64,000 nt of DNA from Balanoglossus misakiensis (GCA_040954595.2 CM082593.2:3038001-3102000); one strand, 5' to 3'; numbered from the stretch's first letter, positions 13,108 to 26,632 are shown. The notes: generated by a model from the sequence alone, not told the origin. Program-made: numbers and translations.

Positions 13108-16100
13108 TTGAGATGGAAGGCATGGAAAATTCAGAAGGTCCTTTACCAGAATTTATACAAGAACCCCAAGACACATACATCGTGAAAAGTGTGCCTGCCC
13201 AGCTGACGTGCATAGCTGCACCGGCTATTCAGATGTACTTCAGGTGTAATGACGACTGGGTGAGGGCAAAGGACCACACACACCAGGAGACGCTGGATGA
13301 GAATGGAGAGACTCGCCGGGAGTCAAGAATAGGTAGGATGAGAAAAAAAAAATCTTCATTCGTGGAACTATTTACGTCACAGCATGTTTGTTATTCTGAT
13401 CATTAGTGGACGTAAATGTTGATTTGCGAAGGTGTCAATAGCCTTAATGAGCTGACAGCAGCTGCCATGGCAACTGTGATGCAGAGGAGTTACCATGGTG
13501 ATGATGGTGGAGTGGATGATGGTGGAGGGGGCAGGAGCATCTGGAGATTGATCGTCTTGGCGCCATGGAGATGGTGTGACTAAAGATCAACTTGATATAA
13601 ACTGATTTTTCGCACCAGTAGTTGAAGTGCAATCTTGTAGCAATAATCGTGTCGTTTTATATCCAACAGAGCTGACTCGGAATGTTGTTGAAAGTTATTT
13701 TGGTGATGAAGATTACTGGTGTCTGTGTGTGGCGTGGAGCAGTGGAGGGTCAGTGAAAAGCAGAAAAGCAACTGTCAGGGTTGCATGTAAGTAATGTGTG
13801 AATCAAGTGCTTAGTACTTACATTAAACACACCCCCTCTGGGATTATTGGTGTAGCCTCAAAGTCTTGTACATCTCTCTCAAAAAAAGTTTTGACTGATG
13901 TTTGAACTTTTTGCAGTTCTCCGTAAATTATTTGATCGAATGCCCCTCAGCCTGGACGTCGAAACGGACAATGCGTTCCAACTGATGTGCCGGCCTCCGG
14001 AGGGCTATCCAGACCCGGAAGTGTTCTGGGAAAAGGACGGACACCAGATCAATGTGGAAGAGGACCGGAACTTTATCATCACCAATGACGGGAATCTGAT
14101 TGTCAGCCAGGCCAGGCTGGCCGATACTGGAAACTACACGTGCGTGGCGGCCAACATCGCAAGTAGACGAAAAAGTGACCCGGCCGTGGTGAATGTCTAT
14201 GGTATGTGTTCCATGTCACTCTTTATGTCATGGGACATATGCATAAGTTCTGAGTATCGACCTTTGATGTAGCAATAGTTTGTATTGGCATATTGTTTTG
14301 TATCTTTTCGGTTATCAGACCTTCTGACCTCATCAAATTCTACCTTTAGAAATTTGGGGAGAAAAACATCCCAAGAGACTAAATTTCACTGGAAGGGATG
14401 CAGTCACTTTGAAAGAAAAAGAAATTATCTGACAGATGGATTTTTGTTTTTCGATTGTTAAATTCAGTGAAAACCCAAATTGTCAGGTTTGGGGATAAAT
14501 TTTGTCTGGCAATCATAAAATGTTCAGTGGTGCATGAATTTGATAATTTGGTTAACATAAATGCAGATTCTGCTTTGCTATGTGGATTTTCTTTGTTAGA
14601 ATAGTAAATACACTTGGCCAAACTGTGTTCAATGGAACATGTTGCCATGGTGATAAATTAATAATATGTGAACTGACACTTCTAGTTTACTGATACTGAA
14701 AAGTTGTATCAAAAGCAGCCATATTTGTAGAGAAACACGTAATGCGTCTGGAATTTTCATGTCTGTCACCTCATGAGATATTTCCACGTTCTCGTTATTT
14801 ATCTAGTGAATGGCGGCTGGTCAACATGGAGCCCTTGGTCTCATTGCAACAGTAAGTGTGGCAGGGGAGAGCAGAAGAGAACGAGAACGTGCACCAATCC
14901 CGCGCCGCTGAACAACGGAGCGCCGTGTGCGGGGCGCGCAACCCAAGAATCGCCCTGCACCACGCTCTGCCCAGGTAAAGTAGTCAAGTTGTGTTGTGTT
15001 TTACTCTTCATGTCCTGTGCAACCTGGAGACCTTCTGTCATCTCCGAAAGGTGTGATTTAATTTTTCTTTGAGGCAGATTTGAAAGAACTTGAAGGGTTT
15101 GACTGAGGAGTAGATTTGAGGAAGTAAGATGTGGAGAGAGATGAAAGGTGTAGGAACATGGAAAGAGAGAGACGTTAATAATTAAGACCGCTGGAGACTT
15201 GGCGATTTTAGGCAAATTGATCAGGAAACAATTAAACACAGAGCGAGGCAAGAATGCCAGCTAAAAGGGGGTGTTTAATTGTATCATTTGCAAAGAAAAT
15301 AGGCATCGACGCTCTTGTGATTAGCGCAGAGAGCTGGGGTGATGCAGTTATCGAGTCTACGCAAACGCGAAACGCGCATGACAGAGACGCGCCCGAGGCA
15401 AAGCGTGCGTCGCGGAGACATGCAGCCAGACACAGTGGCAGCCACCAGTATGCAGCTGTAACCATCGCCCAGACTGTGTCAGCAGATAATTGATAAAATT
15501 CTCTGCCCCGCAACAACTCGGGAGACTAAAGAGGTGGAAGACACTCGTCTGCCAAAACGAGGAGTCAGAAGAGAGGGAGAATAATAAATCTGTTACCTGA
15601 TGGCTTGATTGAGATGATGAGGGGAAAAAATGGAACCGCAGGCATCAAATCATTCTTGTAATTTAAATGAAAAATAATGACCCTCAGTTAACCAAATGGT
15701 ATGTACATTAAAGATTAAATATTTATATAAAGATTAATGTTAGCCGATGTCTTTTAAGCTCTGTTTGCATTAAAATTTCTGTGTTTGGATTAAGTATTAT
15801 TAGCAATGTCATGTTTGTATTGTTTCATGTAGAATGGTCTTTCAAAGCGTTTGATTAGCACAAGTATATAAAGATACAGTAATATAAGGCCTGTAATCAC
15901 TGATCAGTGAAAGAAACCGTCTTGGCTTTTGGCATTTGATTCGCGATTTTTTTCCTGTCGTTACAGAATCTGCTGTCACTCAGTTTCCTGATTTTGCGTG
16001 TTTGTATTGATTCTGCCAGCTTGCAGAATGAGATCATTTCTGACTCACACAGTTCTGAATTGCGACATGGATGGTAGCAAACTGCTGTTTTAAGGGAATT

Positions 16101-19100
16101 GTATCAAAGTCTCTGAACTCTTCTCTTTTGGGAGATGGCAGGGAGAAAGTGTTACTATTAAGAGTTTAATTTCAAGTAAATATCGTCTCGGGGAGTCGAT
16201 AGTGTCACCGTGGGGACGTGTGATGAAAACACGTCAGAAGTGAGAATGTAGGGGGTTGTTGACGTAGTCTCCAGAAATAAGAGTCTTGACGCTCTTGACG
16301 TGTGTTTCGCCGACTCTTTTGTTCGTGCGGAAATGAAAGTGGGGACTTCTGTGCGCGAAGATCTAATGGCCTCCCTCCAGGGTGCTGATCTTGGTCAATC
16401 AAGAACCGTCATCGTCCACTGCAGGCCAATTCTCTCCGCAAACTCGCGCCACGGATTCTCAGGGCCGATGTGATGCTCAAGAGCAGTTACCGCGGCAACA
16501 GTTGCACGCTGCATTGTACTCCCGTCTGTCCAAATGTTCAGGGTTTTTTTTGAGACGTCGCTCTGTATTGTTGGAAGAAGGAAATGGAAAGAATCAGTGA
16601 AGTGTTAATTTTTCTTTTCATGAATTCTTGAATCAATTTAGAACAAAGAAAATGATGGTGTATGCCTTTCGTGTTTTTTTATGCAACCAGCAATACATTA
16701 AGCACTTAATCCATATGCAATTTCTCAAGCGTGCGAGTCAGTACCATGGTTGTTCCATCGCAGAAATTATAACAATTAGCCTCATCATTGCTACGTATGT
16801 GCTATGACACTCTGTATGTTGCATTTACACAAAATATTAACAGAATAAATGTGTCAAATTGGGCAGATGTCATATGTGACAGAAAAGTGGTAGGTTGTTA
16901 TGTAAGAGTAGACATTATCTCCCGCCTAAGAGAAATTTGATCTCAATTGTCCATCGCCATGACAACCCAAATTCAGCCCCTCGGGCAGTTATGACACAAA
17001 TGACTGTTATTACAGTGTCAGAAAATAATGACCACTGAAAGGAGGAAGTGCGTTGAAATGGGAATATTATTGTGTAACACACTTTGGAAAAGAGTAGCTT
17101 TTGATTTGATGGAGTGTAATTTGACAGAATGTTTTATGGACGGTTTGTGTGTCCAGCTGTGATAGGTTAGCATTTTGCCACTGATGTCATAGGCCCTGTG
17201 TTGTATTGATCGTCTGTACTTCGCTTTTTGCCAAATTTGCAGACGACCATAATTTTTTCAGTATTTTTATTTTGTGTGTCAACGGACCCCATGGTTTCTT
17301 GTTTGGCTTCCTTAGTAGGCAGAGTTAAAAATGCGCAGTCTTTATCTGTCAAATGCAGATAACAATTTCATTTTCATTTGCAGACAAGATTTGATTTCAG
17401 ATGAAATTAAATATTTATAAGTGTGCTTCTACCAGACTGGATTGGTGAAATTCTCCCCCAAAAGAACTGTGGACATTTGCATTTTTGGACAAAGGGATTG
17501 TTAATTGAATCGAGAGAAAGGAAACAGTGCAACCATTAGTAATTTTTAGCAAAGTGTTTGATTCCAAGTATTGTAATATTGAGCTTCAGATTTAAAATGG
17601 CCGACTTGAAATAACTAGACAATTCGTTCCATAAATGTCAATTTACTGTACGACTTTAAAGGACACATTTCACAAAGGCTGTAACTTTGTTTTTCGTTGC
17701 ACAATTTTAGAAAAAAAGAGGGACTAAAGATCGGTTAATGACAGGATTGCTGCACTTGGTTGTCAGCGCCATCTCGTTTGTCAGTTGCCAGGCAATTTTC
17801 TTCCCGCCCGCCGGTTGTTAGGTTAGTTGGTGAGGTGTGATAGTCAGGCAATTTGAGGTATATTGCTTTTCAGTCGAAAAAAGGGCGACAACACTCATTT
17901 TTGAACGATCAGAGAGAGAGAAGGACAAAGAATCTGCTTGTCACTAGTGAGCGGTTGATGGAGTAGAAAAGTGATAAAACCAGGGGGAGAGGAGTGTGCG
18001 GTGAAAAACGATGACTCGGCGATGGCAGGGGAAATTAAAATCTGCCGGATGCTCGGGGAGTTTTCCGACACACGGCATCACTTTCTCTGACAAGGCATTT
18101 CAATCTTAGCCGAAGAAGAAAAAATTACCGCTGGTGTCAAAGGTCGGCCGTGTCAAGGAGGCATTGGCGAACATTTTCACAGGTGACAGATTCGCAATTT
18201 GTCACTGTCAAAGAACGGAAAAGATCTTCAGAGGGGTCTTCTCCGCTATCTGTGAAAATTAGAAAAAAAAGTTGCTTTTGAAATGATAGGTGTTTGATAC
18301 AGGTGACTCACATCCTAAAGTGATTTCGACACCACAAGTAAAACAGAGTCAGTCAGAGAACTTGACAGATCCTAATCACACCATCTCGTTTATAGGATAT
18401 GAGAGTAAAAATCTCGCCGAAATGAATAAATGGTAGAGACTGATTATTCATTTTTGGCGAGTTTTTCACTCTCGTGTCTACAAGCGGGATGGAAGGTGTG
18501 TGTGGTCAAACGTTGATTCACTATATATCCACATGGAAATGGAAAAAGGGTAACGAGAGAGAGACTTTGTTCTCTCAGGCAAGACCAGACAAGACCATTA
18601 TCAGAAAGTCGATTCAGCACTTTGATGAAAACAGACAGCGTACGCGCTTAATCACCAATTGAATAATTTGTGTTTGCTCCAATGATTACAAAACTTAGAC
18701 TTGAGTCAGCAAAGTAGAGACCAGGAGTAATAACATGAGTCACTAATTGAAACAGGTCTGTTTGTGGCTAACCTGATTTAGTCGCTGCTAAACAGGTTGT
18801 GGTCGAGTGAGTGGCGTATAAGACGAGCGCCCTCTCAAGTTAAACATTGTACAATAATTTAATTTGCGCCGACAAAGTGAAATTGAAAAAAAAATTGACA
18901 GACTTGATAAACATTTATTGAAAAATACCAGAGAACTAAATTTGTAAATGAATTTTTTTTTCAGTTGATGGTGGCTGGACAGAGTGGGACAGCTGGTCGA
19001 GGTGTAGTCCGCAATGTAATCATATCAGAAGTCGTACCTGCGACAATCCAAAACCAGATAACGGTGGAAAGCGGTGCGAGGGTCTGGACATGGAATCGCG

Positions 19101-19126
19101 CAACTGCACAGGGGAATTGTGCAAAC
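13108..19126 (+). other. UNC5: UNC5 ectodomain exons: Ig1, Ig2, TSP1-1, TSP1-2
   Basis: Part of the UNC5 gene. Ig1 is split over two exons; it carries the conserved [13 protein letters not shown] start and the paired cysteines of [10 protein letters not shown] typical of UNC5 Ig1, with an extra Cys in YFRCND. Ig2 is one exon (13917-14201), with [17 protein letters not shown] and the end motif [11 protein letters not shown], which includes an N-glycosylation sequon. Each thrombospondin repeat is one exon with the tryptophan ladder: [12 protein letters not shown] (14807-14974) and [12 protein letters not shown] (18965-19126). The second ends with a further sequon, NCTG. From family knowledge the Ig domains bind netrin. 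All exons are symmetric phase 1-1 modules. Confidence 0.95.
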
Positions 19127-22100
19127 GTAAGTTGTGATTTTCAGATAATGGCATGGCTGATACAAACCAAACCGCCACCCTGTAATTTTGAATCTCTGTT
19201 CTACCGCAAAGGATATTGATCGTTAGAACAGTGTCAAAACTCCCGATATTAGCGACAATTGTGATGTACTGAAATATGACAGAACATGCAGCAGTCCGGA
19301 GCGAGAATTCCGGACGATTGCTCGGCAAAATGAGAGTCATTTCCTGCAAAACTCTTCTAAGTGGGAAATCATGTCAAACTGCACAATTTCCATCGCACTT
19401 ATTGTAGATTAGGTCTTTCTGCCGGATATTTCATTTCTCCGGGAAAACTGTGCTAATCTGTGGATCATGTCCAAATGATTACGTTTGGAAGTCTGAATGC
19501 TGTGTCATTTTAAGCATAAAATTCCAACATTCAACATCCTATTCAGTAGAGAGAATCGTTTGGGCGGTTGACAACTTGCAACTGTGAGTGAAAAGTACTC
19601 ACTGTTGGTTGCCTTTCTTTCACCCCTGTTGCCATTCTCATACCCTCTCACCACCACAGACCCATATTTTGAATCCTGTACCTGATCATAGTGAATTAGT
19701 TCTATTTTTGGCTCAGTGAAAACAAAATCAGCAGCAGTCATTAGTTGAAAATTGTGTTTGTAGATGCAATTTTGGATCAAATATCCTCAAACAGATCCTG
19801 TAATCAGTGGAATGTATGTTATAAAGCAACTGCTTTTAATGTTTCATAATACCTAGTTAGAATCATTATGGTATAAATTACATTACACTCAATATTTAGC
19901 CAAATTAAAAAAAACTAATTCCTCCCGCTCTCTTCCTTGCTTTCTTTCTACTTTTCCAGGTGCTGCTGGTGGACTTGCTGCGGATGGAAAAGGATCGGCG
20001 TCACACACGGAAGGGGAAAATGTCCCCTCAGAGCCTTCGGAAGGTACACTCAAACTCTGTTGATTTGTAACCCACAGTTGTAATTGTCGCTGGGTGATGT
20101 TTGTTTTTAAAACATTGTGTCCCCATAATACCCTTTATGAAGGGCACGTGTTATCGTAATAAAATTCCTGTTCTGAAATACAGTTGTGAAGATCTAAAAC
20201 TGCAAATTTTAATGTTGTTTCTCTTTTTTTTGTCTTTCAGCCAAGAAGGATTCTGGTGATGGAATAGACCTGTACATTGGTATGGTGGTTGCCTGTGTGG
20301 TCTTCATGCTAGTCTGCATCTTCGTAGTCTATTTGATTCATCGGAAAGTCCGACGATCTGGTGTGTACATTGACATCAATGCTTCAGGTATATGTGGGTG
20401 CAAGTGAAAAAACAAAATGGCTGCCACATACGCTTCCCAACCAATCACGTTGCTCCCTCCCTAAGTGACCTTTGAACTCTGTTTATCCGGTCTTCCACTA
20501 TCCCACAGCTTAAAGAATTTTCAAAAAATCAAGAAAGCATCATACTTGATCAATTTTATGTTTTTTTTTCAAGAATTAATCTCAGGACAAGATCATAATT
20601 GGACAAGAAAAATATTGTGACATACGTCTCACAAAACAGAGATTCAAAGTTTTAATCCTCATGGCCATGATCTTTTAGTATCGATTTTGCAAACCAGTGC
20701 GCGTAAACTCGGCCAACTGAAATGTGTCTAATGCGATTTTCTATCAGATTATGCCCAATGCGATTATCGCCTGTACAGCAATTAGACAAGTGGGTTACAG
20801 CTTAATTAGTTCATCAGTAATTCATTCAGGCCCCAATGATCATCTGGTCTGTGTTCTCAATCAGCACGACTATTCGTGTTCTCCTGTCAGTCAAAGCGTC
20901 CTATTTTCTACTCACTAATTTAATGACCGTTGAGGATTCACGATGTCACACCTTCCTTGCCACCGGACACAAGAGGCATAGCAACGATAACTTCATTATC
21001 TGGCTTTTTCATTCTCTCTAGATGCCACGTTACCTGGCGTCGGGCAGAACAATATAAAAGGACACAAAATCGGTCAAGGTGTGATATTCTTGTTAACATT
21101 TGTCAGAAGCACATTTTTTTGCATAGTTACGCCATTGCATTTTAAGTTTTGTTTTTGCAATAGTTGTGTGTGTTTAATCTTGAAGTGTGTGTCCGCTTGC
21201 TTACTGCTCCTAATTTGTATGAGAGTTCAACCACAGATGAAACTCGGAAACTGCTATAATATCAGTCATGGCCATAATTCAAATATGGCCGTCACCTAGT
21301 ACCTCCTCTTAGAAATTTAAGATTATGAAATCTAAAAGTTTCTTCAATTAATTTGCAGATAATACGCATATGGGTGTTTTGTCAGTTCAGCCAGATGTGA
21401 CCCAGTCATCCATTGCCTTGCGAAATCAGAATATCCTTCTGCCGAACCGAGAATTGGATGACAAGTTGATGATGATGAGCCCTCCCATGTACAGTGCTCC
21501 GCTCAATAAGGGAATGTTGTCGGATTCGTGTTCACATTCGTTGACGTCGCCGCAGAGCGAGCATAAATACGAGAGTCTGCAGCCAGTGTCGTGCCCCGGC
21601 TGCTCGTCCATCACGCCGTCGCAGTTGTCGCCGCGGTCGTCGCTGGTGTCGTCGTGCTACTCGCCCGTGGCCCCGCCTGAGACGGAGATGAAGCCCGTGC
21701 ACCCGCTGGACGACACCATGCTGCAGGAGAAACTGGACAGTATCCGGGAGACGGACCTCATAGGCTCCTCCACCGACCAGTCGGTGAAAATCTTCCCCGA
21801 GACGGAGGACGAGTGCAACACAGAGAGGAGTTTTGGAACTCTAAAAAGCCTGTCGGATAGCGACTCCCGGCCGGTGTCCATGTACGACTCGGACAATTTA
21901 GCAAACTCTGTGTGCTCGCTTGCCAGTACTGCTCTCCCCACAAGCGTTGACCCACGCTGCATTGCTTGGGGCATGATGGGACACAGAGGTGGCAGACTGA
22001 CAGTCCCAGACACAGGTAACGCTTGCCTCTAAATCTGCAGTGTTTTCTTTGCAGCTACACATGTATCAAACAGTTATCCAATACAAAAAGTATCTTCAGC

Positions 22101-24208
22101 GTAAGGAGAAAGGTGAAATGTCTGTAGACGACTCTGTACCAGTAGATATCCATAACAAAATATGCTGAGAGAAAGTTGGAGATTTTAATTTGAAATTTCT
22201 CTCCCTCTCTCTTTCTCTTTCTCTTCCCCCCACACCCCCTCCCCTCCCTACCAGGTGTGAGTGTACTGCTGGCAGAAGGTGCTCTACTCAAAGGCCACAC
22301 TGAGGAAATTTACATAGCTGTGTGTCGCGAAGAAAAGGATAGGCCGAAACTCAATCCCAAACAGACGATACTGAGTCCCATCGTCATGTGCGGGCCGCGC
22401 AACATCAACTTCAAGAAACCAGTCATCATCCAGATACCACACTGTGCAAAATTAGACGAGGAGGAGTGGTCTTATGCCATCTATGGTAGCGATTCACATC
22501 CGGAAGAAATACCAAGATGGGAGGTACGGAAAATCAGGGCACATACAACCATCTGAAATTCTCTTTAGACACTACTTTATTCCACATAAAATTGTTTAGC
22601 TTAGAACTTTGCCCTAACATACATGTTAACCCTCTGACATTGTGTTCGAATGTGTGTATTACAGAAACTTGTTACATTAGGGGAGGAAACAATAAACACA
22701 CCACTATACTGCCAGATGGACCAATCACAGTGTTTCATTATGGTTGATCGCTTCTCCAAGTTTTGCCTGGTGGGTCAGTCGTATCCCGGCAGAGAAGCGG
22801 CCAAGATTTTGAAACTGGCGGCATTCGCTCAGCCGCTCAGAGCCATCGCAGACTACAATATCCGTGTGTATGTGGTAGACGACACGCAAGATGCGCTGGA
22901 GGTGAGGGGGCTTATTTTTTTTTTGATGTACACAAATCAATGTGAGTCCTTATATTGATGAGAAAGTTGTTGGGCGCTAGAGGACATGATCTGAATGTTT
23001 AATATATTTAATTGTCCATTTTCCTTCAGGGTGTGGTTCAAGTGGAACAGAGGTTAGGTGGTCTCCTATTAGACAAACCCAAACAATTGGAATTCATCGA
23101 CAGCGGTGCTAACATGTGTCTGAGTATTGAAGAAATCATGCCGGGCTGGAGGAGTAAACTAGCAGCCAATTATCAGGTGAGAGCCCTCTATAGGCAAGTT
23201 TTGTGGGAGACCCTTGTTTTTATCAACTTTACCCGATGTAGTCTAAGCCAGGAATTATATCAATCATGTATGTATGTTTGTTTTGCTTACATTACTGACT
23301 CGTTTTCTCTAGTCAGGCTCATAGTGGACACTGCTTGGTTGTATCTTCGTGAACTGTATTTGAATTTTTTTTTTACGGTTGTGTTTTTCAGGAGATTCCA
23401 TTCTACCACATATGGAGTGGCAGTATGAACGCCTTGCATTGTGCCTTCAGTCTGGAGAGACTCGAACGCAATATTCAGAGAATTCAGTGTCAAATCACAG
23501 CGTACCAGTTGTCGGGCGGAATCGAGAAACAAGTCCTGCAGATTTCAACGCACGTGAATGAGGTGAGTCACCAGGGGCTTTTGTTGTCATTATGGGTTCT
23601 TACTGTTGGCAGTGTATTGCATGGTACAGTTGTAATATTACAGTGTGACTAACAGTTTTTCTTTTCCTGTGGCAGCAGAACCGATCCCAGTTTGCTCCCG
23701 AGATGTTGTACGGACACGGGCGGAGCCGCTCCTCCACAGTCACCACCAACTCCAGTTCCGGTTGCAGTTCCATGACGATGGATCCGCCCAGCACGGTGTT
23801 CCGGATCCCCCGGCCGACCAGGAATAAGCTGTGTGCGTGTCTGGATAGGCCCATGAAGAAAGGGAATGATTGGAGGTTGCTGGCAAGGCAGCTCAATGTA
23901 GACAGGTTAGCTTTGTTTTTTCTGCCTCCACCCCTGCCTTTCCCATGTATTTGACACTCAGAAATTTAATTAAACAAAAGTCAGATTTAATAATGTGCAT
24001 TTAAAAAAATGATTTTTGTATGTTTTGCATTGACAGGTACGTTAATTATTTTGCAACGAAACCAAGTCCTACGGAGCATATCCTTGATCTGTGGGAGGCA
24101 CGCAACCGAGAAGACAGAGCCCTCACGGAACTCATGCATCTGTTGACGGCGATGGGGCGTGGTGATGCTGTGGCCGTCATCGAGAAAGACATGGGGTCGT
24201 GGATGTGA
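13108..24208 (+). CDS. UNC5: UNC5-family netrin receptor, all exons but the signal-peptide exon
   Basis: Single-pass receptor for netrin, acting in axon repulsion and as a dependence receptor. Fourteen coding exons: 13108-13332, 13670-13786, 13917-14201, 14807-14974, 18965-19126, 19960-20043, 20241-20387, 21359-22015, 22255-22523, 22665-22901, 23030-23176, 23392-23562, 23676-23905, 24037-24208 (stop 24206-24208). The exons total 3071 bases and join in one frame, giving 1022 residues, a little longer than the roughly 930-945 usual in vertebrates. All donors begin GT and all acceptors end AG. Order: Ig1, Ig2, two thrombospondin type-1 repeats, transmembrane helix, long linker, ZU5, UPA, death domain. 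Extracellular introns are all phase 1; from ZU5 on they are phase 0, with the last phase 2. The first exon opens with TT completing a codon from an unseen exon, so the 5' end is missing. The family assignment is firm; the paralogue cannot be set, as an invertebrate would have one UNC5. Confidence 0.95.
14975..18964 (+). other. 4-kb UNC5 intron between the two TSP1 exons
   Basis: The intron is bounded by a GTAAAG donor and a T-rich acceptor. No further Ig or TSP exon is seen. The open frame at 15254-15493 (79 codons) lies in a locally GC-rich patch and has no recognisable domain. Nothing else in it is supportable. Confidence 0.8.
19127..19959 (+). other. UNC5 intron between TSP1-2 and the juxtamembrane exon
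   Basis: An 833-base intron with a GTAAGT donor and a strong pyrimidine tract before the acceptor. I see no further exon or element in it. Confidence 0.85.
19960..22015 (+). other. UNC5: UNC5 juxtamembrane, transmembrane and cytoplasmic-linker exons
   Basis: Part of the UNC5 gene. A small 84-base exon (19960-20043) encodes a Gly/Ser/Glu-rich stretch between TSP1-2 and the membrane; its symmetric phase 1-1 ends mean it could be skipped without frame loss. The next exon (20241-20387) encodes the transmembrane helix (core [20 protein letters not shown]) followed by a basic stop-transfer HRKVRR. The 657-base exon (21359-22015) encodes about 219 residues, Ser/Pro-rich and probably disordered, with GC-rich codons unlike the surrounding introns. 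It ends with [10 protein letters not shown], the start of ZU5. The linker is roughly 80 residues longer than I recall for vertebrate UNC5B. Confidence 0.92.
20388..21358 (+). other. UNC5 intron after the transmembrane exon
   Basis: A 971-base intron with a GTATAT donor and TTTGCAG acceptor. Several open frames of 60-72 codons cross it, but none looks like a known domain. Confidence 0.85.
22255..24208 (+). other. UNC5: UNC5 ZU5, UPA and death-domain exons
   Basis: Part of the UNC5 gene. ZU5 starts in the preceding exon and continues with [20 protein letters not shown] and [11 protein letters not shown] follows, with the highly conserved [13 protein letters not shown], the segment [20 protein letters not shown] and [11 protein letters not shown]. 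The last two exons hold the death domain: [31 protein letters not shown] and [10 protein letters not shown]. The protein ends MGSWM at the stop at 24206-24208. From family knowledge ZU5-UPA-DD fold into a closed supramodule that opens on signalling. The exon starting near 23676 has a doubled CAGCAG acceptor. Confidence 0.95.
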
Positions 24209-26602
24209 GGACATTTCTTCCGAGTCGAAATATTGCGGGCGTCAGTATCTGATTGCCTCAAAGTCACAGTATCTCTTTTCTGGGAATAGGATCAAGTCTT
24301 CAAGGTTGCTTGTATAATATGCTTGCCTGTAAAGAATGCAAATGATCTCAAAAAAACAAGGAGGAGATTCGAGTCTTCTTGTCCCGAGAACAGAATTCAA
24401 AAAGATTGCTTAAAGTTTTAGAGGTCACTAGATATAAAAGATAACGATGAAGGCCGTGTGTTGTTGCACTTTTGAGCCAAGTTTGTTGTCGATGGAAATG
24501 ATTTCTGTAAAAAATTGCATAATTGTTTCAAAGCTCAACAGACTTTCTTTTATATTTTGTACACATCTTTGTGGATTTGTCACAAACAGGAAACGTTTAA
24601 CCCTCTCACAAATAGTGTCTGGTCTCCAAGCCCATTATTTTCAATGGGTGTGGTTGGATCCACTTGTTGGAAATATAGGGGTGAAAGGGTTTAAGTAAAG
24701 TTTTGTGGGCACACTGACTGCCATTATTTTTTAAGTGTTCATGACTTGTTGATCCCCCCTCCCCGATATAAGAAGTAATTTTCCAGATGATGAAGAAGAC
24801 GAGTATATGGCACATGTTCAACGAGAGTACTTTTTACATCGATCAAGTTTGAAGTTAGCAGAACAAATAATTTTGTGAGAAGTTAATGTATGTTACTGTG
24901 CTTAAATTAATGGAAGACTGTTTCATTCCGTTTAAAAAAAACATCACTTTTACAGTTTTATATATCTTTTCACACTTTGAGCCGATTTTGTAAATACTTC
25001 TATAAGGTGAGTAGTGGAAAATAAGTTTTTGATACCCCTGTATTGTGGACTGGTGGCAGCAGGCCAGGATCAGCTCTCTTTCTCTTTAGATATGGCTGGT
25101 TTTGCCATTAGTGAGATAAAAATTCCTGAACTTTTCTCATGAGATCTCTTAGAGAGGATATAGCCTTTGTATCTCGTCGTGTGGCTTCCTGTTGCTCTCT
25201 GTGATATTTAAAGGTGGACTTGATCGACAAAGCTTGTGAAGTCACGTGACGAGCACAGAAGCAAGGGATGGGATGGGGTGGATTTCAGTTTTGAAATTGG
25301 ACATAGTACTGTTCTGCTTGTAATACAAATCACATTTATTGACCAACCCAAACACTCCAGTCTCAGATACTAGTAGGTTCAAAGTTCATATGTAGATTTT
25401 TTTGACCAATCAAAACACTCTAGTCAGATAGTTCGGTTTCATGTGTCAGTAGTGGTAATAATCATGTTATTTTCTTGTCAATGACGCAGGAAAGAAAATT
25501 TGGCAAGGGGATTTTACGCTATGATCTTGTTAAATTGTTTTCCTTGGGCATCAGTGCTTTGGATGATGTCTTTTATGGTTGCATATGTTATGGTTGCTGT
25601 AGCAACCGCCTCTACTTCCAAGACTTTGTGTCAGGGCTTGTCCATTTATCCTGTTTTGGAAATTTATTTAGTTTATTTATAGTAAGAGAACGAAACATCT
25701 GCCTGTATAAATACATGTATAAAGTGAAGATTATTGGTCTGAGCAATATCAGAAAAAGAAAAAAAATCTCAATTCTGAATGATCCAGTTTATTACAGAAT
25801 TACTTGTTTGAAAAATTGAGATTATTATAAAAAGAAGAATTTAAGTTGTCATTTCTGTATGTAGCAATATATAGCAATATGCTTTCAGAGCAATGTAGTA
25901 TTTATGATAAAAAAGTTAGTGTGGAAAAAAATAATTATTGAACACTGCAAGTCGAAATGTGATGAGCTTGAAATCAAAAAGTGGGATCTGAGAGAGTCTT
26001 GTTGGTGAACTTGCCGATGAAGAATATTCCAGACCTTGATATTTTGTGGAAACACTGGCAGACCTTGTAATTCAAAGTTAATCGCTTGGCACCTGTGATG
26101 TATTTATAACTGTTGGCAAAAATGTCAGCTGAGCGCTGTGGCAGTAAAATGCTGACCCCATCTTGTAGAAGGCTATCGTCCTGTGATTAAAAGTAGGTAT
26201 ATGTGTATAGCGCCCCCAGAGCCTGTTGTTGATGACTTTGGGCGGCCATTTTGTAAATATTCACAAATGAAATGTTTCTTTCCACTTGTCAACATTGTTT
26301 AGTATAATTTTCACCAGTCTGTGCATATACATGTAGTTTCAATTGCGTCACAATTAAATTTGATTTGCATATTTTTTACTTGGTGGACAAATGTAAGCAT
26401 TGAGAAATTGTGCTAAACAGAGACATCGAGACTTTAATTTTGTTTGTCTGTTATGCCACTCTGCTGTTTATGTTGGCGCTTGTATGTCCTGCCTGGAGCT
26501 TAGTCTATTTGTTGTAAGCACACAACTGCAAGGTGTTTTTTTTCAGTGGAATAACCCGTACAGGTACAACATTATGATGGGTCCCCCTTTAGCATCGCCC
26601 CT

Positions 26603-26632
26603 CCCCCCCCCCCCAAATAATGGGGGGGGGGG
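26603..26632. repeat. C12 - 7-base spacer - G11 inverted homopolymers
   Basis: Twelve C (26603-26614), the spacer AAATAAT and eleven G (26622-26632) could fold into a GC hairpin on either strand. It lies in the probable UNC5 3' UTR. It is a likely site of sequencing or assembly length error. Confidence 0.9.
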
